From NCBI GenBank assembly GCA_009925955.1, contig RFPX01000003.1:1-20911 (forward strand): DNA of 20,911 nucleotides, given 5' to 3'. Below the pieces are notes generated by a model. That model was not told where the DNA came from. It did no database searches and saw nothing but the letters and a program-made list of their open reading frames with translations. Of the stretch, positions 1-7,363 are shown one piece after another. This DNA comes from Betaproteobacteria bacterium (lineage in GTDB: Bacteria > Pseudomonadota > Gammaproteobacteria > Burkholderiales > Burkholderiaceae_C). The translations under genes and the position numbers were made by a program. Position 1 is the first letter of the stretch, and each line of letters begins with the position of its first letter.

Positions 1-387
1 GAGGACGTCGGCTTCGATGCTTCGTTCAGCTTCGTGTTCAGCCCACGTCCCGGTACACCCGCGGCCAACCTGCCCGATGACACGCCACAAGCCCTGAAGC
101 TCAAACGCCTTCAGCACCTGCAGGCGACCATTGAGTCCAACGTGCAGCGCATCAGCGAGAGTCGAGTGGGTACCGTGCAGCGCATCCTGGTGGAAGGGCC
201 CTCTCGCAACAGCGCCACCGGCAAGGCGGGCAGCTCACCCACGGAACTGATGGGCCGCACCGAGTGCAACCGCATCGTGAACTTTGAAGGTGGCCCTCAG
301 GGCACACGGCTGCATGGGCAGATGCTCTCGGTGCGTATCACGCAGGCCCTGCCCCACTCCTTGCGGGGCGAGGTGCTGGTCGGCTGA
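1..387 (+). CDS. miaB: MiaB, tRNA-2-methylthio-N6-dimethylallyladenosine synthase (3' end only)
   Basis: This is the C-terminal 128 residues of a protein that enters from the left edge, with the reading frame open from base 1 and a TGA at 385-387. MiaB is a radical-SAM methylthiotransferase that turns i6A37 into ms2i6A37 in tRNAs reading UNN codons. The visible part begins at the end of the radical-SAM domain (SFSFVFSPRPGTPAANL, the usual FSxRPGTPA signature) and runs into a C-terminal TRAM domain with RVGTVQRILVEGPSR and the diagnostic GRTECNRIVNF. The two iron-sulfur cysteine clusters lie outside the window. Upstream context is not visible. It ends 38 bp before a small gene on the opposite strand. 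The family call is firm because GRTExNRxVNF is typical of MiaB rather than RimO or MtaB. Confidence 0.95.
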   Translation, partial: EDVGFDASFSFVFSPRPGTPAANLPDDTPQALKLKRLQHLQATIESNVQRISESRVGTVQRILVEGPSRNSATGKAGSSPTELMGRTECNRIVNFEGGPQGTRLHGQMLSVRITQALPHSLRGEVLVG

Positions 388-425
388 AGCCCCTGTGCGC
401 CCCGTCGGCGCCGTCGCTTGACGCG

Positions 426-713
426 TCAGCGCGGCGCGGGCCACGCGAAGGCCCGCAGCCACAGCGTACAGGCCGTGGCCACCACCATGCCCGCATAGCC
501 CAGCATGCTGCCCTCCACGCCGGTGTAGGCCCACGCGGCAGCGTGCGCTGCCAAGCCTGCCATGTAGGCCCACAGGAACAAGGCCACCGCTGAGGCGCGG
601 CGGGCCACGCTGCGGCGCCAGAGCAGCCAGAGGGCCAGCACCGACAACACCGCCACCCAAAACGGCGCCGCCAGGGCGTTGAGCAGGTGCCAGGCAGCGT
701 CCGCAGGGGTCAT
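426..713 (-). CDS. small three-helix membrane protein, unrecognised
   Basis: I do not recognise this 95-residue protein. It starts at ATG 711-713 and ends at TGA 426-428. It is strongly hydrophobic with three likely membrane segments: about residues 10-31 (FWVAVLSVLALWLLW, followed by RRSVARR), 38-60 (AVALFLWAYMAGLAAHAAA) and 70-88 (MLGYAGMVVATACTLWL). The positive loop RRSVARR after helix 1 suggests an outside-in start with that loop in the cytoplasm. It is divergent from hemA, with only 28 bp between the two start codons, and convergent with miaB. It has no cysteine pairs, metal motif or other catalytic signature. The membrane-protein pattern and its fit between two genes argue that it is real rather than a shadow frame. 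Other open frames over this stretch extend antisense into hemA and look like high-GC artefacts. Confidence 0.68.
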   Translation of the reverse strand: MTPADAAWHLLNALAAPFWVAVLSVLALWLLWRRSVARRASAVALFLWAYMAGLAAHAAAWAYTGVEGSMLGYAGMVVATACTLWLRAFAWPAPR

Positions 714-726
714 AGGCCCGCAATTT

Positions 727-732
727 TATAAT
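727..732 (+). promoter_or_regulatory. candidate -10 box of hemA, in a 28-bp divergent spacer
   Basis: A perfect TATAAT lies at 727-732, only 9 bases before the hemA ATG at 742. Transcription starting about 7 bases downstream would leave a leader of 2-3 nt, so hemA mRNA would be nearly leaderless. I see no good -35 match at 16-18 bp spacing. The same AT-rich block read on the minus strand (TATAAA, 725-730) is positioned to serve the small membrane gene starting at 713. This is inferred from sequence only. Confidence 0.45.
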
Positions 733-741
733 TCGACGCTT

Positions 742-2025
742 ATGGCCGTCCTCGCCCTTGGGCTCAACCACCAGACCGCCCCGCTGGACCTGCGCGGGCG
801 CTTGGCCTTTGCGCCGGGCCAGTTGAGCACGGTGCTGCAGGACTTTCGCCAACGGTTGCAACGCGCAGCGCCCGAAGCCGCCATCTTGTCGACCTGCAAC
901 CGCACCGAGCTGTATGTGGCGGCGGATGCGGCGGCGGTGCACGAGATTGCAGCGCCGGCCTTGAGCTGGCTGGCCTCGCAAGGCGGTATTCCCGACGGCA
1001 CGCTGCGCGAGCACACCTACTTGCGCCAAGAGCGCGATGCGGCCCGCCACGCCTTCCGGGTGGCGTCAGGCCTGGACTCGATGGTCCTGGGCGAGCCGCA
1101 AATCTTGGGCCAGATGAAGGAGGCCGTGCGCGAAGCCGATGCGGCCGGCACCCTGGGCACCACGCTGCACCAGCTCTTCCAACGCTCGTTTGCCGTGGCC
1201 AAGGAGGTGCGCAGCTCGACTGAAGTGGGTTCGCACTCGATCAGCATGGCCGCGGCCTCGGTTCGGCTGGCCGCACAGCTCTTCGAAGACTTGCGCGACG
1301 TGAAGGTGCTGCTGGTGGGTGCGGGTGAAATGATCGAGCTCGTGGCCACGCACTTCGCCGCGCGCCAGCCGCGCGCCATGGCCGTGGCCAACCGAACGCT
1401 GGAGCGCGGCGAGCGGCTGGCTGCACGCTTCAACGCCCACGCCCTGCGCCTGAGCGACCTGGCCACGCGGCTGCACGAGTTCGATGTGGTGGTGTCCTGC
1501 ACCGCCAGCAGCCTGCCCCTCATTGGCCTGGGGGCGGTGGAGCGTGCGCTCAAGGCCCGCCGCCACAAACCGCTGTTCATGGTGGACCTGGCCGTGCCGC
1601 GGGACATTGAGCCTGAGGTGGCACAGCTTGATGACGTCTACCTCTACACCGTGGATGACCTGTCGGCCATCGTGCAGGTGGCCAGCGAAAAGCGCCAGGC
1701 CGCTGTGGAACAAGCCGAGGTCATCATCGATGCCGGGGTTCAGAGCTTCGCGCATTGGTTGGACCAGCGTGCAGCCGTGCCCCTGATCCAGGCGCTCAAC
1801 CGCCGTGCGCAGGCGTGGCGTGAGGCCGAGCTTGTGCGGGCCCGTCGACGCTTGGCAAAGGGAGAGGACCCGCTGGTGGTGATGGATGCGCTGAGCCAAG
1901 CCTTGGCCCAGAAGATGCTGCATGGGGCCTATGCCGAGCTGCACGCCAGCGAAGGTGAGCAGCGCGACGCGCTGGCGCACACCTTGTCTCGACTGTTCCT
2001 GCGCGGCAGCGACCCTGTTGCATGA
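742..2025 (+). CDS. hemA: glutamyl-tRNA reductase
   Basis: The enzyme reduces glutamyl-tRNA(Glu) with NADPH to glutamate-1-semialdehyde, the committed step of C5-pathway tetrapyrrole (heme) synthesis, in the cytoplasm. At 427 residues it has normal length. The N-terminal catalytic domain opens MAVLALGLNHQTAPLDLR and holds the active-site Cys52 in STCNRTELY. The conserved LGEPQILGQMK follows near residue 117, then an NADPH-binding Rossmann motif (VLLVGAGEMIELVATHF) and a C-terminal helical dimerisation domain. ATG 742 is chosen because the N-terminus matches the family exactly; an upstream ATG at 679 would add 21 residues lying inside the divergent gene. It is the first gene of a run with prfA, whose ATG overlaps the hemA stop (ATGA, 2022-2025). 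No recognisable Shine-Dalgarno precedes the start. Confidence 0.98.
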   Translation: MAVLALGLNHQTAPLDLRGRLAFAPGQLSTVLQDFRQRLQRAAPEAAILSTCNRTELYVAADAAAVHEIAAPALSWLASQGGIPDGTLREHTYLRQERDAARHAFRVASGLDSMVLGEPQILGQMKEAVREADAAGTLGTTLHQLFQRSFAVAKEVRSSTEVGSHSISMAAASVRLAAQLFEDLRDVKVLLVGAGEMIELVATHFAARQPRAMAVANRTLERGERLAARFNAHALRLSDLATRLHEFDVVVSCTASSLPLIGLGAVERALKARRHKPLFMVDLAVPRDIEPEVAQLDDVYLYTVDDLSAIVQVASEKRQAAVEQAEVIIDAGVQSFAHWLDQRAAVPLIQALNRRAQAWREAELVRARRRLAKGEDPLVVMDALSQALAQKMLHGAYAELHASEGEQRDALAHTLSRLFLRGSDPVA

Positions 2026-3128
2026 AGGCGGCGCTGCGCGAGCAGTTCGAGCGCCTGGCCCTGCGGGGCGCCGAACTCGAGTCTGTCTTGTCCGACCCTT
2101 CGGTGGCCTCGGACATGAAGCGCTACCGCAGCCTGCTCAAGGAGCAGGCCGAGGTTCAGGCGGTGCTCAACCGCTGGGCCCGCTTTCGGCAACGGGAGTC
2201 GGACTTGGCCGCTGCGCAAGAGCTGCTGGCAGGCGACCTGGGTGCTGATGTCGACATGGCAGCCATGGCGCGCGAGGAGGCCGAACAGGCCCAGGCCGAA
2301 TTGCTGCAGCTCAGCGGCGAGTTGCAGGCTGCCCTGCTGCCCAAGGACCCTGACGATGAACGGCCCTGCTTCGTAGAGATCCGCGCGGGTACGGGGGGCG
2401 ACGAATCGGCCTTGTTCGCCGGGGATCTGCTGCGCATGTACCTGCGCGACAGCGAGCGCCATGGTTTTCGCACCGAGATCCTCAGCGCCAGCGAAAGCGA
2501 CCTGGGCGGCTACAAGGAAGTGGTGCTGCGGGTGGAAGGCGATGGGGCCTACGGTCGGCTGAAGTTCGAAAGCGGCGGGCACCGTGTGCAGCGGGTACCC
2601 GCCACCGAGAGCCAGGGCCGCATCCACACCAGCGCCTGCACCGTGGCGGTCATGCCCGAGCCCGATGAGGCCGAAGAGGTGCAGCTCAACCCGGCAGAGC
2701 TGCGCATCGACACCTTTCGGGCCAGCGGCGCCGGGGGCCAGCACATCAACAAGACCGATTCGGCGGTTCGCATCACGCACCTGCCCACGGGCCTGGTGGC
2801 CGAATGCCAAGACGATCGCTCGCAGCACCGCAACAAGGCTCGAGCGCTGCAGGTGCTGGCCGCGCGGCTGCGCGACCGCGAGCGCAGTGAACGCGCTGCA
2901 CGCGAGGCCGCCACCCGCAAGAGCCTGGTGGGCAGCGGCGACCGCAGCGACCGCATCCGCACCTACAACTTTCCGCAGGGCCGGGTCACGGACCACCGCA
3001 TCAACCTCACCCTCTACAAGCTGGGCGCGGTCATGGACGGCGACCTCCACGACCTGGTCTCGGCCCTGCACGCGGCGCAGGTGGCCGAGGAGCTGCAGGC
3101 GCTGGAAACCGGGCGCGCCGGTGGCTGA
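2022..3128 (+). CDS. prfA: peptide chain release factor 1
   Basis: RF1 recognises UAA and UAG stop codons in the ribosomal A site and triggers peptidyl-tRNA hydrolysis. At 368 residues it is close to the family norm. The RF1-specific tripeptide P-A-T (residues 193-195, in RVPATESQGR) separates it from RF2, which carries S-P-F. The catalytic GGQ is at 238-240 in SGAGGQHINKTDSAVRI; its glutamine is the residue methylated by PrmC. The N-terminal helical domain and the GTGGDESALFAGDL segment (from about residue 123) are intact. Its start overlaps the hemA stop by 4 bp and its end overlaps the prmC start by 8 bp, so translation of the three genes is probably coupled. The hemA-prfA-prmC order is widespread in proteobacteria. 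Confidence 0.98.
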   Translation: MKAALREQFERLALRGAELESVLSDPSVASDMKRYRSLLKEQAEVQAVLNRWARFRQRESDLAAAQELLAGDLGADVDMAAMAREEAEQAQAELLQLSGELQAALLPKDPDDERPCFVEIRAGTGGDESALFAGDLLRMYLRDSERHGFRTEILSASESDLGGYKEVVLRVEGDGAYGRLKFESGGHRVQRVPATESQGRIHTSACTVAVMPEPDEAEEVQLNPAELRIDTFRASGAGGQHINKTDSAVRITHLPTGLVAECQDDRSQHRNKARALQVLAARLRDRERSERAAREAATRKSLVGSGDRSDRIRTYNFPQGRVTDHRINLTLYKLGAVMDGDLHDLVSALHAAQVAEELQALETGRAGG

Positions 3129-3981
3129 GACCCCTCTGACGGTGCAGGCCTTCCTGCACCAGGCCCAGGCGCAGGGTGTGGCGCGGCTGGACGCCATGCT
3201 GCTCTTGGGCGAGGCGGTGCAGCAGAGCCGCACCTGGCTGATCGCTCATAGTGAGTATGCGCTTACACCTATCGAGACCCAACAAGCCATGCACTGGCTG
3301 CACCAGCGTGCCCTAGGGGTGCCGCTGGCCTATCTCTTGGGCCGCCGTGAATTCCATGGCCTGATGCTGAAGGTGACACCGGCCGTGTTGGACCCGCGGC
3401 CCGACACCGAGACCCTGGTGGACTGGGCCCTGGAGGTGTGGCCGGATGCTGAGCCGACGGGCGGCCCTTCATCCCCCAGCCGGCCCCTGCGGGTGCTGGA
3501 CCTGGGAACCGGCAGCGGGGCCATCGCCCTGGCGCTCAAGGCCGCGCACCCGCTGGCGCAGGTGCACGCTTGTGACGCCAGCCCGGCCGCACTGGAGGTG
3601 GCGCAGAACAACGCCACCAGCCTGGGCCTGCCGCTGACCTTTCACACGGGGCACTGGTGGGGCGCGGTGCACGGGCTGCGCTTCGATCTGGCCGTGGCCA
3701 ACCCACCCTACATCCGCGAAGACGACCCGCACTTGCCGGCCTTGGTGCACGAGCCGGCAAGCGCGCTGGTGGCCGGCCAACAGGGTCTGGCCGACCTGTG
3801 GTCGATCATCGAGGCAGCACCGTCCCACCTGGAAGCCGGCGCCTGGCTGTTGCTGGAGCACGGCCATGACCAGGCCTCGGCCGTGGCTCAGGCCCTGGTG
3901 GAGGCCGGATTCGTGGACATTGCCCACCGCCACGACCTCTCAGGCCACACCCGCTGTACGGGCGGGCGCCTTCCCCGATAA
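3121..3981 (+). CDS. prmC: release factor glutamine N5-methyltransferase PrmC
   Basis: PrmC transfers a methyl group from S-adenosylmethionine to the glutamine of the GGQ motif in RF1 and RF2, which speeds termination. The predicted protein has 286 residues with an N-terminal helical substrate-binding domain, the linker DPRPDTETLVDWAL (from residue 91), the SAM motif VLDLGTGSGAIAL (GTGSG at 129-133) and the active-site NPPY at 194-197. I place the start at GTG 3121, giving an N-terminus MAETPLTVQAFL and an 8-bp overlap with prfA. The frame stays open far upstream inside prfA, but that part reads as arginine-rich shadow sequence. Its substrate, RF1, is encoded by the gene just before it. The TAA stop at 3979-3981 sits inside a GATAAT that could be a -10 for grxD. 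Confidence 0.96.
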   Translation: MAETPLTVQAFLHQAQAQGVARLDAMLLLGEAVQQSRTWLIAHSEYALTPIETQQAMHWLHQRALGVPLAYLLGRREFHGLMLKVTPAVLDPRPDTETLVDWALEVWPDAEPTGGPSSPSRPLRVLDLGTGSGAIALALKAAHPLAQVHACDASPAALEVAQNNATSLGLPLTFHTGHWWGAVHGLRFDLAVANPPYIREDDPHLPALVHEPASALVAGQQGLADLWSIIEAAPSHLEAGAWLLLEHGHDQASAVAQALVEAGFVDIAHRHDLSGHTRCTGGRLPR

Positions 3982-3982
3982 T
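3977..3982 (+). promoter_or_regulatory. possible -10 box for grxD-ubiX
   Basis: GATAAT at 3977-3982 overlaps the prmC stop and lies 36 bases before the grxD start. This spacing would suit a separate promoter for grxD and ubiX. No convincing -35 is seen 16-18 bp upstream, so it is weak. Confidence 0.28.
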
Positions 3983-4018
3983 TGGCTCCTGTCGTCTTGT
4001 TCAACCGGATCCAACACC

Positions 4019-4336
4019 ATGAGCGAAATCCACCAACGCATCGACCAGATCGTCAAAGGCCACCGTGTGGTGCTGTTCATGAAAGGCACCGCCCAGTTCC
4101 CCATGTGCGGCTTCTCCGGCCGCGCGGTGCAGGTGCTCAAGGCCTGTGGCGTGCAGGACCTGGCCACGGTCAATGTGCTGGAAGACGAGGGCATCCGCCA
4201 AGGCATCAAGGAATATGCCAACTGGCCGACGATCCCGCAGCTCTACATCAACGGTGAGTTCGTGGGCGGCTCGGACATCATGATGGAGATGTACGAAAGC
4301 GGCGAACTGCAGCAGGCCCTGGGCCAGGCCCACTGA
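4019..4336 (+). CDS. grxD: monothiol glutaredoxin, CGFS type (Grx4/GrxD)
   Basis: This 105-residue protein is a single-domain monothiol glutaredoxin. Members of this family bind a 2Fe-2S cluster between two subunits together with glutathione and pass it to iron-sulfur apoproteins or BolA partners. The signature CGFS is at residues 30-33 (FPMCGFSGRAV), preceded by the glutathione-contact lysine in MKGT. The cis-proline region WPTIPQLYINGEFVGG and the C-terminal GGSDIMMEMYESGEL are typical. ATG 4019 gives the usual start MSEIHQRID; the frame is open further upstream but only across prmC. It lies 37 bp after prmC and 25 bp before ubiX on the same strand. Iron-sulfur and flavin-cofactor functions sit side by side here. 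Confidence 0.97.
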   Translation: MSEIHQRIDQIVKGHRVVLFMKGTAQFPMCGFSGRAVQVLKACGVQDLATVNVLEDEGIRQGIKEYANWPTIPQLYINGEFVGGSDIMMEMYESGELQQALGQAH

Positions 4337-4361
4337 GCACACGCACCTGATTGACCCGGGC

Positions 4362-4931
4362 ATGAGCCGCCCCCACCGCCTGATCGTGGGCATCACCGGC
4401 GCCAGCGGTGCCGCCTACGGGGTAGGCCTGCTCAAGCGGGCCCGCGAGTTGGGCGTGCACACACACCTGGTGGCCACCTCCGCGGGCATCCTCAACGTGC
4501 ACCACGAATTGGGGATGGACCGACAGGCGCTGGAAGCCCTGGCCCACGAAGCCCACAGCCCCGGTGACGTGGGCGCCAGCATCGCCAGCGGTTCCTACCC
4601 GGTGGATGCGATGGTCGTGGCCCCCTGTTCCATGAAGACCCTGGCCGCCGTGGCCCATGGCCTGAGCGACAACCTGCTCACGCGCGCAGCCGATGTGACG
4701 CTCAAGGAACGGCGGCGCCTGGTGATGATGGTTCGCGAGACACCGTTCAACCTGGCCCACCTGCGCAACATGACCGCCGTCACCGAGATGGGCGGCATCA
4801 TCTTCCCGCCCCTGCCGGCCTTCTACCACCGGCCCAGCTCGGTGCAAGCCATCATCGACGATGGCGTTGAGCGGGTATTGGCGCTGCTGGGCATCGGCCG
4901 TGCCCAGCCCCAGGCCTGGACGGGCCTGTAG
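4362..4931 (+). CDS. ubiX: flavin prenyltransferase UbiX
   Basis: UbiX joins dimethylallyl phosphate to FMN to make prenylated FMN, the cofactor of the UbiD decarboxylase in ubiquinone synthesis. The 189-residue length is normal. Visible motifs are the FMN-binding IVGITGASGAAYG (GITGASG at 10-16), the SGSYPVDAMVVAPCSMKTLA block (77-95), LLTRAADVTLKERRRLV, RETP (125-128) and PAFYHRP (152-158), all characteristic of UbiX/Pad1. The family partner ubiD is not in the window, but ispB, which makes the ubiquinone side chain, is about 6 kb away. UbiX ends 3 bp before the stop codon of the convergent lytic transglycosylase gene, so there is no room for a terminator between them. Confidence 0.97.
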   Translation: MSRPHRLIVGITGASGAAYGVGLLKRARELGVHTHLVATSAGILNVHHELGMDRQALEALAHEAHSPGDVGASIASGSYPVDAMVVAPCSMKTLAAVAHGLSDNLLTRAADVTLKERRRLVMMVRETPFNLAHLRNMTAVTEMGGIIFPPLPAFYHRPSSVQAIIDDGVERVLALLGIGRAQPQAWTGL

Positions 4932-4934
4932 GCC

Positions 4935-5621
4935 CTAGACCACCCAGCCCTGGCGGGCTGCCAGCACCGCCTGCGGATAGGCCGCTTGGCCGCGGCTGCC
5001 GTTGTAGCGCCCCAGGGCCATGAACAGCTCGCCCTGCTCCAGGTTCAGGTAGTGGCGCAGGATCACGCAACCGAAACGCAGGTTGGTCTGCAAGTGAAAC
5101 AGGTGTGCGGGGTCACCGTTGCCGATGGTGCGCGCCCAAAACGGCATCACCTGCATGTAGCCGCGCGCCCCGGCCGTGCTCACGGCGTACTTGCGGAAGT
5201 TGCTCTCCACCTCGATCAGGCCCAACACCAAGGCCGGCTCCAGGCCGGCCCGCTTGGCTTCGTACCACAGTGTCTGCAGGAATTCGTCACGCGTGGGCGC
5301 GTCGGGCATGCGCGGCTGCAGGCGTGCACCGCAGGCCGCCCACCAGCGCAGGTGTGCCAGCCGGGTGGCGGCGTCGGGGTGGTCAAGGGGCCCGGGTGGC
5401 GCACGCTCGGCCACGGCCGCACTGAGCGCCGTGCGCACCGAGTCGCTGAGGTCTTCTTCACGCTGGGCGCCGGCCTGGACCGGTCGGGGGCGCAACCCCA
5501 GCACGGCGCCACCGGCCATGCCCATGGCCCATGCCAAGGTTCGGCGCCGGCTGGTTGGGCGCGCAGGCTCACTTCCCTGGCGAACCGAAGGTGTTCGCCA
5601 AAAAAATGACTCCGACCCCAT
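4935..5621 (-). CDS. secreted lytic transglycosylase (SLT/family 1 type)
   Basis: The 228-residue protein carries a C-terminal soluble-lytic-transglycosylase domain, which cleaves the MurNAc-GlcNAc bond of peptidoglycan with formation of 1,6-anhydroMurNAc. The catalytic glutamate is E139 in LIEVESNFRKYAVS. GARGYMQVMPFW (151-162) and ALGRYNGS (202-209) complete the family motifs. The N-terminus has a basic stretch SRRRTLAWA followed by hydrophobic AMGMAGGAVLGL and a plausible cut after VQA (residue 50). The doublet-arginine pattern resembles a Tat signal, though a Sec signal is also possible. ATG 5621 is chosen because the frame further upstream reads as arginine/proline-rich shadow of proS. 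The gene starts 2 nt after the proS stop and is likely co-transcribed with it. Downstream residues 60-115 are less conserved by eye. Confidence 0.93.
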   Translation of the reverse strand: MGSESFFWRTPSVRQGSEPARPTSRRRTLAWAMGMAGGAVLGLRPRPVQAGAQREEDLSDSVRTALSAAVAERAPPGPLDHPDAATRLAHLRWWAACGARLQPRMPDAPTRDEFLQTLWYEAKRAGLEPALVLGLIEVESNFRKYAVSTAGARGYMQVMPFWARTIGNGDPAHLFHLQTNLRFGCVILRHYLNLEQGELFMALGRYNGSRGQAAYPQAVLAARQGWVV

Positions 5622-5623
5622 GT

Positions 5624-7363
5624 TCAGCGGCGGCGAAGGACCTCGGCGAGGATGTCGCCGGCGGGCGCGGATTGGGCTTCGGGGTCGCGGCGGCCTTGGA
5701 TTTCGACGGTGCCGGCCTTCAGGCCGCGGTCGGAGAACACCACGCGCAGGGGAATGCCGATGAGCTCCCAGTCGGCGAACATGGCGCCAGGGCGCTCGCC
5801 GCGGTCGTCGAGCACGGCGTCCACACCCTGCGCGATCAGTTGCCCGTAGAGGGCCTCGGCCGCAGCCTTGACCTCGGGGCTGCGGTCCATGCCGATGGGG
5901 CAGATCACGACTTCGAAGGGCGCGATGGACGCCGGCCAAATGATGCCCCGATCATCGTGGCCCTGCTCGATGGCGGCGCCCAGAATGCGGGTCACGCCGA
6001 TGCCGTAACAGCCCATTTCGAAGAACTGGGGCTTGCCGGTTTCGTCCAGGAAGGTCGCGTTCATCGCCTTGCTGTACTTGGTGCCCAGGTAGAACACATG
6101 ACCGACCTCAATGCCGCGCTGGATGGCCAGCACGCCCTGCCCATCGGGTGAGGGGTCGCCTTCGAGCACGTTGCGAATGTCGGCCACCACGTCGGGCTCG
6201 GGCAGGTCGCGGCCCCAGTTCACGCCGGTGTAATGGAAGTCGGCCTCGTTGGCGCCGCATACGAAGTCGGCCATGTGGGCCACGGTACGGTCGGCGATCA
6301 CCTTGACCGGCTTCTTCAGGTTCAAGGGGCCCAGGTAACCCGGCTTGCAACCGAAGTGGTCTTCAATCTCGGCAATGGTGGCAAAGCGGAACCCGCCCTT
6401 GAGCCCCTCGACCTTGCCCGCCTTGACCTCGTTGAGGTCGTGATCACCTCGCACCAGCAGCAGCCACACGGTGCTCTTGTGGACCACGCCGTCTTCACCC
6501 GTTTCGTCGGTGGCCAGCACCAAGCTCTTGACGGTCTGCTGCAAGGGCAAGCCCAAGAGCTGCGCCACGTCGGCACAGGTGCTCTTGCCCGGTGTTGGGG
6601 TCTTGACCAGGGGCTGAGCGGCCGCTGCACGCGTGGGCAACAAGGCCACCGCTTCGGCCAACTCGATGTTGGCCGCGAAGTCGCTGGTGGGGCAGTAGAC
6701 GATGGCGTCTTCACCCGTGTCGGCGATGACCTGAAACTCGTGCGAGAGATCGCCACCGATGGCGCCGGTGTCGGCCGCCACGGCGCGGTACTGCAGGCCA
6801 AAGCGGTCGAAGATGCGCTTGTAGGCGGCGAACATGGACTCGTAGCTGCGCGCAGCGGCAGCGGAGTCGCGGTCGAAGGAGTAGGCGTCCTTCATGGTGA
6901 ACTCGCGGCCGCGCATGATGCCAAAGCGCGGCCGGCGCTCGTCGCGGAACTTGGTCTGGATCTGGTAGAGGTTCTTGGGCAGCTGCTTGTAGCTGCGGAA
7001 CTCCTGGCGCGCGATGTCGGTCACCACCTCTTCACTGGTGGGCTGGATGACGAAGGCGCGCCCGTGGCGGTCCTCGATGCGCAGCAGCTCGGGGCCCATC
7101 TTGTCGAATCGACCGGTCTCTTGCCACAGCTCGGCCGGCTGCACCACCGGCATCGTGACCTCAATGGCCCCGGCTCGGTTCATCTCTTCGCGGATGATGG
7201 CCTCCACCTTGCGGATGACGCGCAGCCCCATGGGCATGTAGTTGTAGATGCCCGCGCCCAGGCGCTTGATCAGGCCCGCGCGCATCATCAGCTTGTGGCT
7301 GACGACTTCAGCGTCTGCGGGCGCTTCCTTGAGGGTGCTGATGAGGAACTGGCTGGCTTTCAT
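5624..7363 (-). CDS. proS: prolyl-tRNA synthetase (bacterial type with editing insertion)
   Basis: This class II aminoacyl-tRNA synthetase attaches proline to tRNA(Pro). With 579 residues it matches the long bacterial ProRS form. Motif 1 lies around RLGAGIYNYMPMGLRVIRKV (from residue 34), motif 2 in FRDERRPRFGIMRGREFTMK (139-158) and motif 3 in GCYGIGVTRILGA (451-463). Between motifs 2 and 3 (about 225-385) is the YbaK-like INS domain that deacylates Ala-tRNA(Pro). The anticodon-binding domain covers about 485-579. ATG 7363 (MKASQFLIS) is preferred over TTG 7381, which would add MGPHTH. The lytic transglycosylase gene follows after 2 nt. It is divergent from rppH with a 92-bp spacer. Confidence 0.98.
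   Translation of the reverse strand: MKASQFLISTLKEAPADAEVVSHKLMMRAGLIKRLGAGIYNYMPMGLRVIRKVEAIIREEMNRAGAIEVTMPVVQPAELWQETGRFDKMGPELLRIEDRHGRAFVIQPTSEEVVTDIARQEFRSYKQLPKNLYQIQTKFRDERRPRFGIMRGREFTMKDAYSFDRDSAAAARSYESMFAAYKRIFDRFGLQYRAVAADTGAIGGDLSHEFQVIADTGEDAIVYCPTSDFAANIELAEAVALLPTRAAAAQPLVKTPTPGKSTCADVAQLLGLPLQQTVKSLVLATDETGEDGVVHKSTVWLLLVRGDHDLNEVKAGKVEGLKGGFRFATIAEIEDHFGCKPGYLGPLNLKKPVKVIADRTVAHMADFVCGANEADFHYTGVNWGRDLPEPDVVADIRNVLEGDPSPDGQGVLAIQRGIEVGHVFYLGTKYSKAMNATFLDETGKPQFFEMGCYGIGVTRILGAAIEQGHDDRGIIWPASIAPFEVVICPIGMDRSPEVKAAAEALYGQLIAQGVDAVLDDRGERPGAMFADWELIGIPLRVVFSDRGLKAGTVEIQGRRDPEAQSAPAGDILAEVLRRR

Noticed and set aside
397..411. Short hairpin GCGCC-CCGTC-GGCGC after miaB
   Set aside because: The stem is 5 bp and has no T-run after it; it does not meet the pattern of an intrinsic terminator and such stems are common at this GC content.
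235..1050. Long open frame (271 codons) antisense to miaB end and hemA
   Set aside because: It spans miaB, the small membrane gene and hemA, is Arg/Gly/His-rich and shows no family pattern. It looks like a high-GC shadow frame.
1929..3233. Long open frame (434 codons) antisense to prfA
   Set aside because: prfA is certain on the other strand; the antisense product has no recognisable domain and is a shadow of biased codon use.
5622..5939. Upstream extension of the lytic transglycosylase frame into proS
   Set aside because: The extra 106 residues are Arg/Pro-rich shadow of proS, and the signal peptide fits only the start at 5621.
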